20,320 bases of DNA from Collinsella sp. (GCA_018378775.1 JAGZWV010000035.1:1-20320), one strand, 5' to 3'; positions 13,096 through 20,320 are shown, counted from the stretch's first letter. The notes: generated from the letters alone by a model not told the origin. Numbers and translations: made by a program.

Positions 13096-15723
13096 CTACT
13101 CGGCGTCGGGAACCTCGTAGGTGGCCGCCGGCGTGTTATCGCACACGACGGTAAAGCCGCCGTCCTTGTCGACATCGACCGTCACCTGATCGCCCTCGCG
13201 CACCGTGCCGTCGATGATGGCCGCTGCGATGGCATCCACGACCTCGCGCTGAACCAGACGCTTGAGCGGACGGGCGCCAAAGACCGGGTCCAGGCCGCCC
13301 ACGGCGAGCATCTGCTTGGCCGCCGGGGTGATGGCAAGCGTCATGCGCTCCTTGGCCAGACGCGCGCGGACGTCGGCGAGCTGGATGTCGACGATCTTCT
13401 CGATCTGCGCCATGCCGAGCGGATGGAACACCACGATATCGTCGATACGGTTGAGGAACTCGGGGCGGAATGTCTGAGCCATGGCCGCGTCGACCTGATG
13501 GCGCATCTCCTCCTCGTCCTTGCCGGAAAGCTCGGCGATAGCCTTGGAGCCCACGTTAGACGTCATGATGATTATCGTGTTCTTGAAGGACACCTGGCGA
13601 CCCTGGCCATCGGTCAGGCGGCCGTCGTCGAGCACCTGCAGCAGCACGTTAAAGACATCCGGATGGGCCTTCTCCATCTCGTCGAGCAAGATCACGGAGT
13701 ACGGACGACGGCGCACGGCCTCGGTGAGCTGGCCGCCCTCGTCGTAACCCACGTATCCCGGGGGCGCACCGATCAGACGCTGGACGCTGAACTTCTCCAT
13801 GTACTCGGACATGTCGACACGCACGAGCGCGCGCTCGTCGTCGAACAGGCACTCGGCAAGCGCCTTGGCGAGCTCGGTCTTGCCCACGCCGGTGGGGCCC
13901 AGGAAGAAGAAGCTGCCGATGGGCTTGTCCGGATCGGAGAGGCCCGCACGGCTGCGACGCACGGCCGCGGCCACGGCGGAGACGGCCTCGTCCTGGCCGA
14001 TGACGCGCTTATGCAGCTCACCCTCCAAGCCCTTCAGCTTGTCGAGCTCGCCCTGCATCATCTTGGACACGGGCACGCCGGTCCAGGCACTCACGACCTC
14101 GGCGATCTCATCGGAGGTCACCTGCTCGTTGAGGCCCTCGCCGTCCTGCTGCTTTTGCGCCTCGAGCGCAGCCTCGGAATCCTGAATCTGCTGCTGCAGA
14201 CCCGGAATCACGGAGTAGCGCAGCTCGGACGCACGGCCCAGGTCGCCGTTGCGCGTCGCGCGCTCCTCTTCGCTTCTGGCCTCGTCGAGCTGACCCTTAA
14301 GCTCCTGCACGTGGTCGATGGCGTTCTTCTGGTTGAGCCAGCCGGCCTTTTGCACGTTGAGCTTTTCTTGGACCTCGGCAATCTCCTGGCGCAGGGCCTC
14401 CAGACGCTCCTTGGAGGCGTCGTCGGTCTCCTTCATGAGCGCCTGCTCTTCGATCTGCAGCTGGGTGAGCTGACGCGTGGTGGCGTCAATCTCGACCGGC
14501 ATGCTGTCGAGCTCCATGCGCAGGCGGCTTGCGGCCTCGTCGACCAGGTCGATGGCCTTGTCGGGCAGGAAGCGGTCGGCAATATAGCGATCGGATAGAT
14601 CGGCGGCGGCCACGAGCGCGCTATCGGTGATGTGCACGCCGTGGAAGATCTCGTACTTCTCCTTGAGGCCACGCAGGATCGAGATGGTGTCCTCGACGGT
14701 AGGCTCGCTCACCATAACGGTCTGGAAACGACGGGCGAGCGCCGCGTCCTTCTCGATGTACTTGCGGTATTCGTCGAGCGTGGTCGCGCCGATCGCATGC
14801 AGATCGCCGCGGGCGAGCGCCGGCTTGAGAATGTTGCCGGCGTCCATGGAGCCCTCGGTGGCACCCGCGCCCACGATGGTGTGGAGCTCATCGATGAACA
14901 GGATGACCTTGCCCTCGGATTTTTGCACTTCTTTGAGTACGGCCTTCAAGCGGTCCTCGAACTCGCCGCGGTACTTGGCGCCGGCGACCAGCGCGCTCAT
15001 GTCGAGCTCGATAAGGTCGCGGTCGCGCAGGGTGCTCGGCACGTCGCCGGCCACGATACGCTGGGCGATGCCCTCGACGATAGCAGTTTTGCCGACGCCC
15101 GGCTCGCCGATGAGCACGGGGTTGTTCTTGGTGCGGCGGGACAGGACCTGGATGGTACGACGGATCTCGTCGGTACGGCCGATGACCGGGTCGAGCTTGC
15201 CGGCGCGGGCAAGGTCGCAGATATTGCGACCGTACTGCTCCAGCGCCTCAAACTGGGTCTTGTCCTCGGCAGACGTCACGCGGTCATCGCCGCGCAGCTC
15301 CTCGTAGACCTGCTCGATGCGCTCCTTGGTGACGCCGGCGTCGCGCAGTACACGACCGGCCTCGCCCTTGTCCTCGGCAAGCGCCATCAGCAAATGTTCA
15401 GTCACCACAAAGCTGTCGCCCATCTTGGTGGCCTTCTTCTCGGCCTTCTCGATGACGCGGACGAGCTCGTTGGAAAGACCCATCTGCTGACCCTCGCCGG
15501 AAACCTTGGGCGCGTGGTCAATGGCATCCTGCGTGGAGCGTGCAAGCTGAGCCGGGTCGGCACCGATGCGCTCGATGATCACGGAGATATTGCGCTCGCC
15601 GGCACCGAGCAGGGCGGACAGCAGGTGAATCGGCTCCACCGCGCCAGCCTGCGCGTCGGCAGCCGTGCTCATGGCGGTCTGCAGCGCCTCGCGCGACGTC
15701 ATTGCTAGCTTATCGATTCTCAT
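13096..15723 (-). CDS. clpB: ATP-dependent chaperone ClpB
   Basis: An 875-residue Hsp100 disaggregase that works with DnaK to rescue aggregated proteins after heat stress, as a cytoplasmic hexamer. The N-domain spans about 1-145. The first AAA+ domain has Walker A GEPGVGKT (206-213), pore loop AKYRGEF (Y251) and Walker B ILFIDE (D278/E279). The M-domain coiled coil covers about 402-530 and distinguishes ClpB from ClpA/ClpC. The second AAA+ domain has Walker A GPTGVGKT (609-616), pore loop GYVGY (656-660), Walker B VILLDE (D681/E682) and sensor 2 GARPLKR (816-822). The start ATG at 15723 follows AGAGGTGATTCC. Length is normal for the family (about 850-880). I saw no CIRCE (TTAGCACTC-N9-GAGTGCTAA) or HAIR (CTTGAGT-N7-ACTCAAG) site upstream. 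The leader contains a GC-rich hairpin. Confidence 0.98.
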   Translation of the reverse strand: MRIDKLAMTSREALQTAMSTAADAQAGAVEPIHLLSALLGAGERNISVIIERIGADPAQLARSTQDAIDHAPKVSGEGQQMGLSNELVRVIEKAEKKATKMGDSFVVTEHLLMALAEDKGEAGRVLRDAGVTKERIEQVYEELRGDDRVTSAEDKTQFEALEQYGRNICDLARAGKLDPVIGRTDEIRRTIQVLSRRTKNNPVLIGEPGVGKTAIVEGIAQRIVAGDVPSTLRDRDLIELDMSALVAGAKYRGEFEDRLKAVLKEVQKSEGKVILFIDELHTIVGAGATEGSMDAGNILKPALARGDLHAIGATTLDEYRKYIEKDAALARRFQTVMVSEPTVEDTISILRGLKEKYEIFHGVHITDSALVAAADLSDRYIADRFLPDKAIDLVDEAASRLRMELDSMPVEIDATTRQLTQLQIEEQALMKETDDASKERLEALRQEIAEVQEKLNVQKAGWLNQKNAIDHVQELKGQLDEARSEEERATRNGDLGRASELRYSVIPGLQQQIQDSEAALEAQKQQDGEGLNEQVTSDEIAEVVSAWTGVPVSKMMQGELDKLKGLEGELHKRVIGQDEAVSAVAAAVRRSRAGLSDPDKPIGSFFFLGPTGVGKTELAKALAECLFDDERALVRVDMSEYMEKFSVQRLIGAPPGYVGYDEGGQLTEAVRRRPYSVILLDEMEKAHPDVFNVLLQVLDDGRLTDGQGRQVSFKNTIIIMTSNVGSKAIAELSGKDEEEMRHQVDAAMAQTFRPEFLNRIDDIVVFHPLGMAQIEKIVDIQLADVRARLAKERMTLAITPAAKQMLAVGGLDPVFGARPLKRLVQREVVDAIAAAIIDGTVREGDQVTVDVDKDGGFTVVCDNTPAATYEVPDAE

Positions 15724-15744
15724 GGAATCACCTCTCTTGGGGTG

Positions 15745-15762
15745 GCCGCCCTACGGGGCGGC
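15745..15762 (-). promoter_or_regulatory. GC-rich hairpin in the clpB leader
   Basis: On the minus strand GCCGCCC-CGTA-GGGCGGC forms a 7-bp stem with a tetraloop, ending about 21 nt before the clpB start codon. Directly downstream, CACC can pair with the GGTG of the ribosome-binding site (AGAGGTGA). Temperature- or translation-dependent control is only a possibility. Confidence 0.45.
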
Positions 15763-15801
15763 TTCACGTTGTTCGAGAAGTATTGTTGCCAGCTTTGTAC
15801 G

Positions 15802-15837
15802 ATCTTATACACAAATCTAAGTCTCTATATATAAGAT
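15802..15837. repeat. Short inverted repeat upstream of clpB
   Basis: ATCTTATA (15802-15809) and TATAAGAT (15830-15837) are 8-bp inverted arms with a 20-bp AT-rich spacer. On the minus strand they contribute TATAAG and TATATA hexamers that could serve as -10 elements, but no convincing -35 is seen. They may be part of the clpB promoter. Confidence 0.3.
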
Positions 15838-15900
15838 TTTCTGAGTGATTGAGAGATAGGGGCAGACGCGCTCACCCGCTGCGGCCTCATCCCCTTACTA

Positions 15901-16167
15901 TCTCAATCTGTAACATCTAGCGACTATTTCTGGCTCCAGATGTTACAGATCGAGATGAAATGACCAATGGCGCCCGTTTGTCTCAATCTGTAACATCTAA
16001 TCGGCAAATTAGGGTCTAACTGTTACAGATCGAGACAAACCAAGAACCACCACAAAGGTGCCCGTCCCCTTTGTGGTGGTCCAGAGAAGGATCAGCCCCG
16101 ATTAAAAGAGGCGACATCAAGCCCAGTCTACGTTTGGCGATCCCAAGATCCAACGAGAACACAGCGA
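15901..16167. repeat. Composite palindromic element, copy A
   Basis: Three successive palindromes occur here. P1 has arms at 15901-15918 and 15937-15955 (TCTCAATCTGTAACATCT and its inverse). P2 has 20-bp arms at 15976-15995 and 16021-16040 (GTTTGTCTCAATCTGTAACA). P3 pairs CCACCACAAAGG (16047-16058) with CCTTTGTGGTGG (16068-16079). A weaker AGCCCCGATTAAAAGAGGC region and CAACGAGAAC follow. The block is collinear with copy B at a constant 1330-bp offset apart from one 2-nt shift. Together with the hairpin at 16369-16452 it fills most of the gene-free stretch 15724-16530. Confidence 0.85.
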
Positions 16168-16368
16168 CAAAATCGAGAGCCACCGATAGCCCGTTCGCGC
16201 AGATATAGATGGAGATTCAAGACAAGGGTGCTGGCTTAAACGGCTTGGTTATCGTACGCCACAATACTCTCGTCATCATCCCTGTCGTTTTTATAGTGCT
16301 TATAGTGAAAATAGCGGGTTTAGTGAGAATAGTATTGCGCAAAACTCGTGAACTCAATTTTGACCCCT

Positions 16369-16452
16369 CGCCCAGAATGAGGGGAGGCAAATATTCCTAT
16401 TAGAGATCAAATCGAAGCCCAATAGGGCCTTTTAGCCCTCTCATTCCGGGCG
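16369..16452. repeat. 84-nt imperfect hairpin upstream of the membrane-anchored protein gene
   Basis: CGCCCAGAATGAGGGGAGG (from 16369) pairs with the inverse of CCCTCTCATTCCGGGCG (ending 16452), with a few mismatches. The stem resumes inward with CCTATT/AATAGG. No terminal T-tract is present on either side. It lies 78 bp before the GTG start at 16531 and just upstream of the likely promoter (CTTGAA-N16-TATCAT). Confidence 0.6.
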
Positions 16453-16530
16453 GTCGCTTTCTCTTGAATATTGTCGTAAGCTTGTATCATGTATCTTAAT
16501 GATTGCATATTGCATGAGAGGTGCCCCACC

Positions 16531-17178
16531 GTGAAACGCTCCACCTATATCGGCCTGCTCGTCTTAGCGTTTGCAATTACCGCAGTCGGCATGGGCATTA
16601 TCTATCTCGCATTTCTCCCTGCCTCGGCAACGCAGGCGGCGGTTGAAACCGTAAGCTACCCCATCGAAATCCTCACCGATATCGTCAAACCCGATTCAAT
16701 CACCGTCGATTTCGACGGTACGCCCGCAGCGCTTGGGGTCAGTAACTATCCCCGAATCGAACTTGGAGCCACGCGCTATACCCAAGATGAGCAGCTTATC
16801 GGCAAGGCAACCAGTTTACTCAAAGGCAAGACGTTTAAGCGATGGTACGGCGCCGCAATATATCGAGCCAAGAAAGGCCAAATGAATGGCGGGTATTATT
16901 CGACCCTTGAACTCGATGCGGCAAACGGGAGCAGACTGTGCAACGTTTCATACGACCCCGGCTACGTGGACAACGAAGGGCCGGGAGTCTATATCTCGGA
17001 TGGCAACGTGATCTACGTCATGGAAGGCGACCAGACGGCAGTCGTCGATTTTATGGATCGGTGTACCGAGGATGCCTACGAACAAACTTGCGAGCCCGAT
17101 CCACAGACAGCGCGCGACAGTGGCTCAGCACGCACTTGGCTATTTGACGATGAAATAACCTGGGCCCCATCGAAATAA
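16531..17178 (+). CDS. Membrane-anchored or secreted protein of unknown function
   Basis: A 215-residue protein I do not recognise. It begins KRSTY followed by a hydrophobic helix (about 6-28, IGLLVLAFAITAVGMGIIYLAF), which acts as a signal anchor or uncleaved signal peptide, so the rest is expected outside the membrane. No lipobox cysteine is seen. The external part is mixed α/β with two cysteines near the C-terminus (C178, C187) and one in LCNVSYDPGY (C137). The GTG start at 16531 is chosen because GAGAGGTG precedes it by 7 nt; the upstream in-frame ATG at 16489 has no visible ribosome-binding site. A promoter CTTGAA-N16-TATCAT lies about 40 nt upstream. The gene stands alone between the two composite repeat copies, with base composition lower in GC than its neighbours by eye. 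Confidence 0.75.
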   Translation: MKRSTYIGLLVLAFAITAVGMGIIYLAFLPASATQAAVETVSYPIEILTDIVKPDSITVDFDGTPAALGVSNYPRIELGATRYTQDEQLIGKATSLLKGKTFKRWYGAAIYRAKKGQMNGGYYSTLELDAANGSRLCNVSYDPGYVDNEGPGVYISDGNVIYVMEGDQTAVVDFMDRCTEDAYEQTCEPDPQTARDSGSARTWLFDDEITWAPSK

Positions 17179-17192
17179 GGACCCGCCAGGCA

Positions 17193-17208
17193 GGCACCTT
17201 TGTGGTGG
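17193..17208. repeat. Inverted fragment of the repeat P3 arm
   Basis: GGCACCTTTGTGGTGG here is the exact inverse complement of the left P3 arm of copy A (16047-16062). It lies 15 nt after the stop codon at 17178 and before copy B, so the gene at 16531 is bracketed by an exact 16-bp inverted pair as well as the larger direct repeats. Confidence 0.65.
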
Positions 17209-17230
17209 TTTCGGTTCCGATGTTCCACTG

Positions 17231-17497
17231 TCTCGATCTGTAACATCTAGCGGCCCTTTTCAATCCTAGATGTTACAGATCGAGATGAAATGATCGGCGG
17301 CGATTGTTTGTCTCAATCTGTAACAGCCGCTCGTCAAATAGGGGCCCAGATGTTACAGGTCGAGACAAACGGAACCACCGCAAAGGCGCCTACCCCTTCA
17401 TGGTGGTTTTCGACAAAAGAAGCCGCCCCGATAACAGAGGCGGCATCAAGCAAGTCTATTTATTAGCGTCCCTCAAGACCCAACGAGAACGCAGAAA
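17231..17497. repeat. Composite palindromic element, copy B
   Basis: This is the second copy of the block at 15901-16167. P1 is a perfect 20-bp palindrome (17231-17250 with 17266-17285, TCTCGATCTGTAACATCTAG). P2 has arms at 17306-17325 and 17351-17370. P3 is degenerate (AACCACCGCAAAGG ... TTCATGGTGG). GCCGCC (17422-17427) pairs with GGCGGC (17439-17444), and on the minus strand this is followed by TTCTTTTGTC, which could act as a terminator for the hydratase gene. CAACGAGAAC (17481-17490) matches copy A. With the inverted repeat at 17503-17574 it occupies the gene-free stretch 17179-17590. Confidence 0.85.
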
Positions 17498-17502
17498 CGT
17501 AG

Positions 17503-17574
17503 CCCGGGGCTTACCCTTTCCCGAACGCGACCCTCGCGAAGCGCGTGAGCGGGCGGGAAAGGGTAAGCCCCGGG
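17503..17574 (-). repeat. Perfect 21-bp inverted repeat downstream of the hydratase
   Basis: Arms at 17503-17523 and 17554-17574 match perfectly (the left arm begins CCCGGGGCTTACCCTTTCCC), and the 30-nt centre contains further CGCG self-complementarity. It begins 17 nt past the hydratase stop codon. No T-tract follows on the minus strand, so it may be a REP-like 3'-end stabiliser rather than an intrinsic terminator. Confidence 0.75.
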
Positions 17575-17590
17575 CGGACAATTAAGTGCG

Positions 17591-19891
17591 TTACTCGGCA
17601 GCGGCCTTGAACTTGTTGTAGTTGATCAGGCAGCCGGCCTTGACGATGGCGCGCTCCTCGGCCGTCATATCGGCAATGTAGAGCTCAATCTGCTCAACTG
17701 CACCGTCGGCGCGCACTACGTACGCGGCGATGTCCTTTAGGTCGCCATCGAGCGCGGCGCGGATACCCGGCACAAAGACGTAGTCGCCCACCTCAAAGCT
17801 GGGCTCGGCCTCCATCTGGAAGGGCACCATGCCCCAGTTCATCACGTTGGAGCGATAGCGCTTGGTGGCGTACTCGTGGACGATGTTTGCCAGACCGCCG
17901 ATCACGCGCTGGCAGCTCGCGGCCTGCTCGCGGGCAGAGCCGTCACCGGGCTTCTTGGCATAGAGCATGGAGCCGTACTCAGTCGCCTTGGCGTCGGCCA
18001 CGACACCCGCGCCGGCCAGCGCCTCAAACACGCCGGCAAGCTCGGCATCGAGCGCCGCCAGGTCGCCCGCGGCCTCGCCGGCCACGCGACGCTTCTCCAC
18101 GGCGTCGACCTCCTTGGAACGACCCACGTAGGCCGGATCGCGGCGGCTCAGCGTAAACTCGGCCAGGCCCAGCGGGTTGGAGCGGAAGGAACTCGTCTCG
18201 CCCGAAGGAATGAGCTCGTCGGTCGTAGTAACCGGGTCCATGATCTTGGAGCACACCTTGAGCAGGATGTCATCGCCGAGAGGCTCCATCGCGGGCCACG
18301 GCTTGATGTTGGGGCCTTCGACCAGCTCGTCGGCAGGCTCGGCCTTGCCAAAGCCCCAGTACACGCGCTTTTTGTACGGCGCGTCGTCAAAGGTGTACTC
18401 GCAGGCCTCGTCCCACGTCTCCTCGGGCAGGTCGGTCGCCGGCGTCAGGATGCCGCCGTTGGCAGCCGTCGCCGCAATGGAGCGGGCGTCCATCAGAGCC
18501 ACGGCGCTCAGCTGGCCATTGCCCGGCTTGGAACCCTCGCGATTGGGGAAGTTGCGCGTGGTGTGGCGGATCGAAAGGCCGTTGTTGGCAGGCGTGTCGC
18601 CGGCACCGAAACACGGGCCGCAGAACGCCGTGCGCACGATCGCGCCGGCCTCCATAAGGTCGTAGATGTAGCCGCGACGTGTAAGCTCGAGCGCCACGGG
18701 CTGGCTCGTGGGATAGACCGACAGCGAAAACTCGCCGCAGCCGGTGTTGGCGCCCTTAAGCACGCGGGCAGCCTGGACCACGGAGTCGTAGTTGCCGCCC
18801 GAGCAGCCGGCGATGACGCCCTGCTGCACGTGCAGCTTGCCGTCGACGATCTTGTCGAGCAGGCTAAAGTGCGTCTTGCCCTCGCCGATCTTGGCGGCCT
18901 CGAGTTCAACCTCGTGCAGGATGTCCTCGAGGTTCTCGTTGAGCTCGTCGATCTCAAAGCCGTTGGAAGGATGGAACGGCAGCGCGATCATGGGTTTGAT
19001 GCTCGACAGATCGACCTCGACGCAGCCGTCGTAGTAGGCAACATCGGCGGGCTTGAGCTCGCGGTAGTCGTCGCCGCGGCCGTGCATGGTCAGGAATGCG
19101 TGCGTGTCCTCGTCAGTTGCCCAAATGGAGGAAAGGCAGGTGGTCTCGGTGGTCATGACGTCAACGCCGTTGCGGTAATCGGTCGTCATGCTCGCGATGC
19201 CCGGACCCACAAACTCCATGACCCTGTTCTTGACGTAGCCCTTGGCAAAGACGGCGCGGATGATGGCGAGCGCCACATCGTGCGGGCCGACGCCGGGGCG
19301 CGGGGCGCCCGTAAGGTAGATGGCGACGACGCCGGGATAGGCGACATCGTAGGTGTCGCGCAGCAGCTGCTTTGCCAACTCGCCGCCGCCCTCGCCCACG
19401 GCTATGGTACCCAGGGCACCATAGCGGGTGTGCGAGTCGGAACCCAGAATCATCTTGCCGCAGCCGGCGAAGTTCTCACGCATAAAGGAGTGGATGACGG
19501 CGATGTGCGGCGGAACGAAGATGCCGCCGTACTTTTTGGCAGCCGAGAGACCAAAGACGTGGTCGTCCTCGTTGATGGTGCCGCCCACGGCGCACAGCGA
19601 GTTATGGCAGTTGGTGAGCACGTAGGGCAGCGGGAACTGCTCCATGCCCGAGGCACGCGCCGTCTGGATAATGCCGACAAAGGTGATGTCGTGGCTCGCC
19701 ATGGCGTCGAAGCGAATCTTGAGCGCCTCGGGGTCGCCGGACGTATTGTGTGCCTGAAGGATCGAATACGCGATGGTGCCGCGCTTGGCATCCTCGGGTG
19801 TCTGCGTAATGCCGCGCTCAGCGGCCTCGGCCTCAGGCACAACCTCGCTGCCGTTACGCAGGTAGATGCCGTCCTCGTACAGCTTGACCAT
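17591..19891 (-). CDS. Aconitase-family hydratase (aconitate hydratase-like, YbhJ type)
   Basis: A 766-residue [4Fe-4S] hydro-lyase of the aconitase superfamily, which isomerises or hydrates a tricarboxylate through a cluster-bound substrate. Visible signatures are SDSHT (151-155), the cluster cysteines C363 (VIAGCSGG) and C424/C427 (FCGPCFGAGD), the GSxRE substrate loop as GSARE (651-655), and RSN (680-682) in the swivelling C-terminal domain. It is shorter than AcnA (about 890) and resembles E. coli YbhJ-like hydratases in size and order, so citrate/isocitrate activity is likely but not certain. The ATG at 19891 follows GTGGGAGACAGT; an upstream in-frame ATG at 19936 has no such site. It is transcribed alone on the minus strand. 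No citrate synthase or isocitrate dehydrogenase gene is in the window. Confidence 0.9.
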   Translation of the reverse strand: MVKLYEDGIYLRNGSEVVPEAEAAERGITQTPEDAKRGTIAYSILQAHNTSGDPEALKIRFDAMASHDITFVGIIQTARASGMEQFPLPYVLTNCHNSLCAVGGTINEDDHVFGLSAAKKYGGIFVPPHIAVIHSFMRENFAGCGKMILGSDSHTRYGALGTIAVGEGGGELAKQLLRDTYDVAYPGVVAIYLTGAPRPGVGPHDVALAIIRAVFAKGYVKNRVMEFVGPGIASMTTDYRNGVDVMTTETTCLSSIWATDEDTHAFLTMHGRGDDYRELKPADVAYYDGCVEVDLSSIKPMIALPFHPSNGFEIDELNENLEDILHEVELEAAKIGEGKTHFSLLDKIVDGKLHVQQGVIAGCSGGNYDSVVQAARVLKGANTGCGEFSLSVYPTSQPVALELTRRGYIYDLMEAGAIVRTAFCGPCFGAGDTPANNGLSIRHTTRNFPNREGSKPGNGQLSAVALMDARSIAATAANGGILTPATDLPEETWDEACEYTFDDAPYKKRVYWGFGKAEPADELVEGPNIKPWPAMEPLGDDILLKVCSKIMDPVTTTDELIPSGETSSFRSNPLGLAEFTLSRRDPAYVGRSKEVDAVEKRRVAGEAAGDLAALDAELAGVFEALAGAGVVADAKATEYGSMLYAKKPGDGSAREQAASCQRVIGGLANIVHEYATKRYRSNVMNWGMVPFQMEAEPSFEVGDYVFVPGIRAALDGDLKDIAAYVVRADGAVEQIELYIADMTAEERAIVKAGCLINYNKFKAAAE

Positions 19892-20066
19892 ACTGTCTCC
19901 CACTCTGCCCAAAAGATTTGGGCGCATAGCATACATTCGTTCAATATCGTGCCATAGAACGGTTGCGAGTTGGTTACGAATCTACACGTTCACTTTATCT
20001 CAGTAAAGTAAAGGACGAACCCAGTGTGGGTCGGAAGATTTGGTGCAAGAGCGTCCCTCTCGACTA

Positions 20067-20146
20067 GTCATTTAAGAACGTCCCCAATGACCACCCGACA
20101 AGGAGTGTCCCGAAGTGCCGGCACAAAAGGAACGTCCCCAAGTGCC
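20067..20146. repeat. Tandem small hairpins with a GTCCC core
   Basis: Two clear units are GTCAT...ATGAC (20067-20091) and GGCAC...GTGCC (20120-20146). Each has self-complementary 5-bp ends around a shared internal AAGAACGTCCCCAA / AGGAACGTCCCCAA core. A degenerate unit between them (20092-20119) contains AAGGAGTGTCCCGAAGTGCC, and GAGCGTCCC at 20050-20058 may be another remnant. End arms differ between units while the core is kept. These fill part of the gene-free stretch 19892-20320. Confidence 0.65.
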
Positions 20147-20213
20147 GCATCCGGGCCATGGCAACGCCGATGTTTTGACGCGGACAGACACTATGACCCA
20201 ATCCGAGGGCACT

Positions 20214-20254
20214 AAAAAGATAGGAGCCCCCGCTCGTGACCGCGGGTCGGGGCT
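20214..20254 (-). terminator. Terminator-like hairpin near the right edge
   Basis: On the minus strand a GC-rich stem (AGCCCC at 20225-20230 with GGGGCT at 20249-20254, or CCCGC with GCGGG inside) is followed by CTCCTATCTTTTTAG. It may end a minus-strand transcript coming from beyond the right edge. I see no convincing gene in 20255-20320. Confidence 0.5.
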
Positions 20255-20320
20255 GCGACAATGATGTTGAAGTGCCATAGGCGCAGCCGCGCCGCAACGA
20301 GGTTGGGAGGCTCCCATGCC

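Noticed and set aside
16291..16325. Repeated TTATAGTG / TTTAGTG as an activator-binding array
   Set aside because: Only two exact copies 9 bp apart and one partial copy, in AT-rich sequence, with no gene start at a suitable distance.
16209..16403. A 64-codon plus-strand frame with a hydrophobic middle (NTLVIIPVVFIVLIVKIAGLV)
   Set aside because: No convincing ribosome-binding site, it ends in the arm of a hairpin, and the hydrophobic run comes from an AT-rich stretch with repeated TTATAGTG. A small membrane peptide cannot be excluded but is not supported.
15901..17497. CRISPR array
   Set aside because: The repeats are long composite palindromes in two blocks, with no regular spacers and no cas genes nearby.
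17876..19957. A 693-codon plus-strand open frame over the hydratase
   Set aside because: It mirrors the aconitase-family gene and its composition is that of an antisense shadow.

Overview
The window reads as chromosomal DNA of a high-GC, anaerobic actinobacterium. My best inference is a gut Coriobacteriia of the Collinsella type, based on high GC with strong GC3 bias (long empty antisense frames), a mannose-type PTS beside anaerobic Fe-S flavoprotein genes, and many palindromic intergenic repeats. This taxonomic call was not tested by any search.

Layout, left to right. (1) A minus-strand tRNA-Arg(CCU) at 56-131, then a gene-free stretch with three inverted repeats. (2) A minus-strand mannose-family PTS operon at 424-3706: IIAB, IIC, IID and a DUF956/ManO-type small protein, with a terminator-like hairpin between IID and DUF956 and another after DUF956. 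A ~340 bp AT-rich region upstream carries two copies of TTTGTTTAAAC. (3) A minus-strand hypA (TTG start) behind a 925-residue Fe-S/FAD/NAD(P) oxidoreductase (4569-7346). Divergent from it are a TetR-family regulator and a DUF5692-like polytopic membrane protein (7536-9269). The divergent promoter holds two perfect and one degenerate copy of a 15-bp palindrome, so these three genes look like one inducible redox module. (4) A 500-residue bitopic membrane protein of unknown function with an acidic cytoplasmic tail (9507-11009). (5) A minus-strand AAA/DUF4143 ATPase (11083-12435) whose promoter sits inside a 62-bp imperfect palindrome, with a possible divergent small transcript, and next to it a 67-bp hairpin repeat. 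(6) A 64-residue Pro/Lys-rich small protein and clpB (13096-15723), both minus strand. (7) A repeat-rich island at 15901-17574: two collinear ~267-bp copies of a multi-palindrome element flank a single gene for an unknown membrane-anchored protein, followed by a perfect 21-bp inverted repeat. (8) A minus-strand aconitase-family hydratase (17591-19891), then a tail with tandem small hairpins sharing a GTCCC core and a minus-strand terminator-like hairpin.

Housekeeping and metabolic functions (sugar uptake, protein disaggregation, hydratase, nickel insertion) are conventional. The less described material is the TetR/oxidoreductase/DUF5692 module with its operator array, the composite palindromic repeats around 16531-17178, the palindromic promoter of the DUF4143 ATPase, and the membrane protein with two copies of an ETIxxGx(L/I)P motif. 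Alternative starts were chosen from visible ribosome-binding sites and family N-termini.
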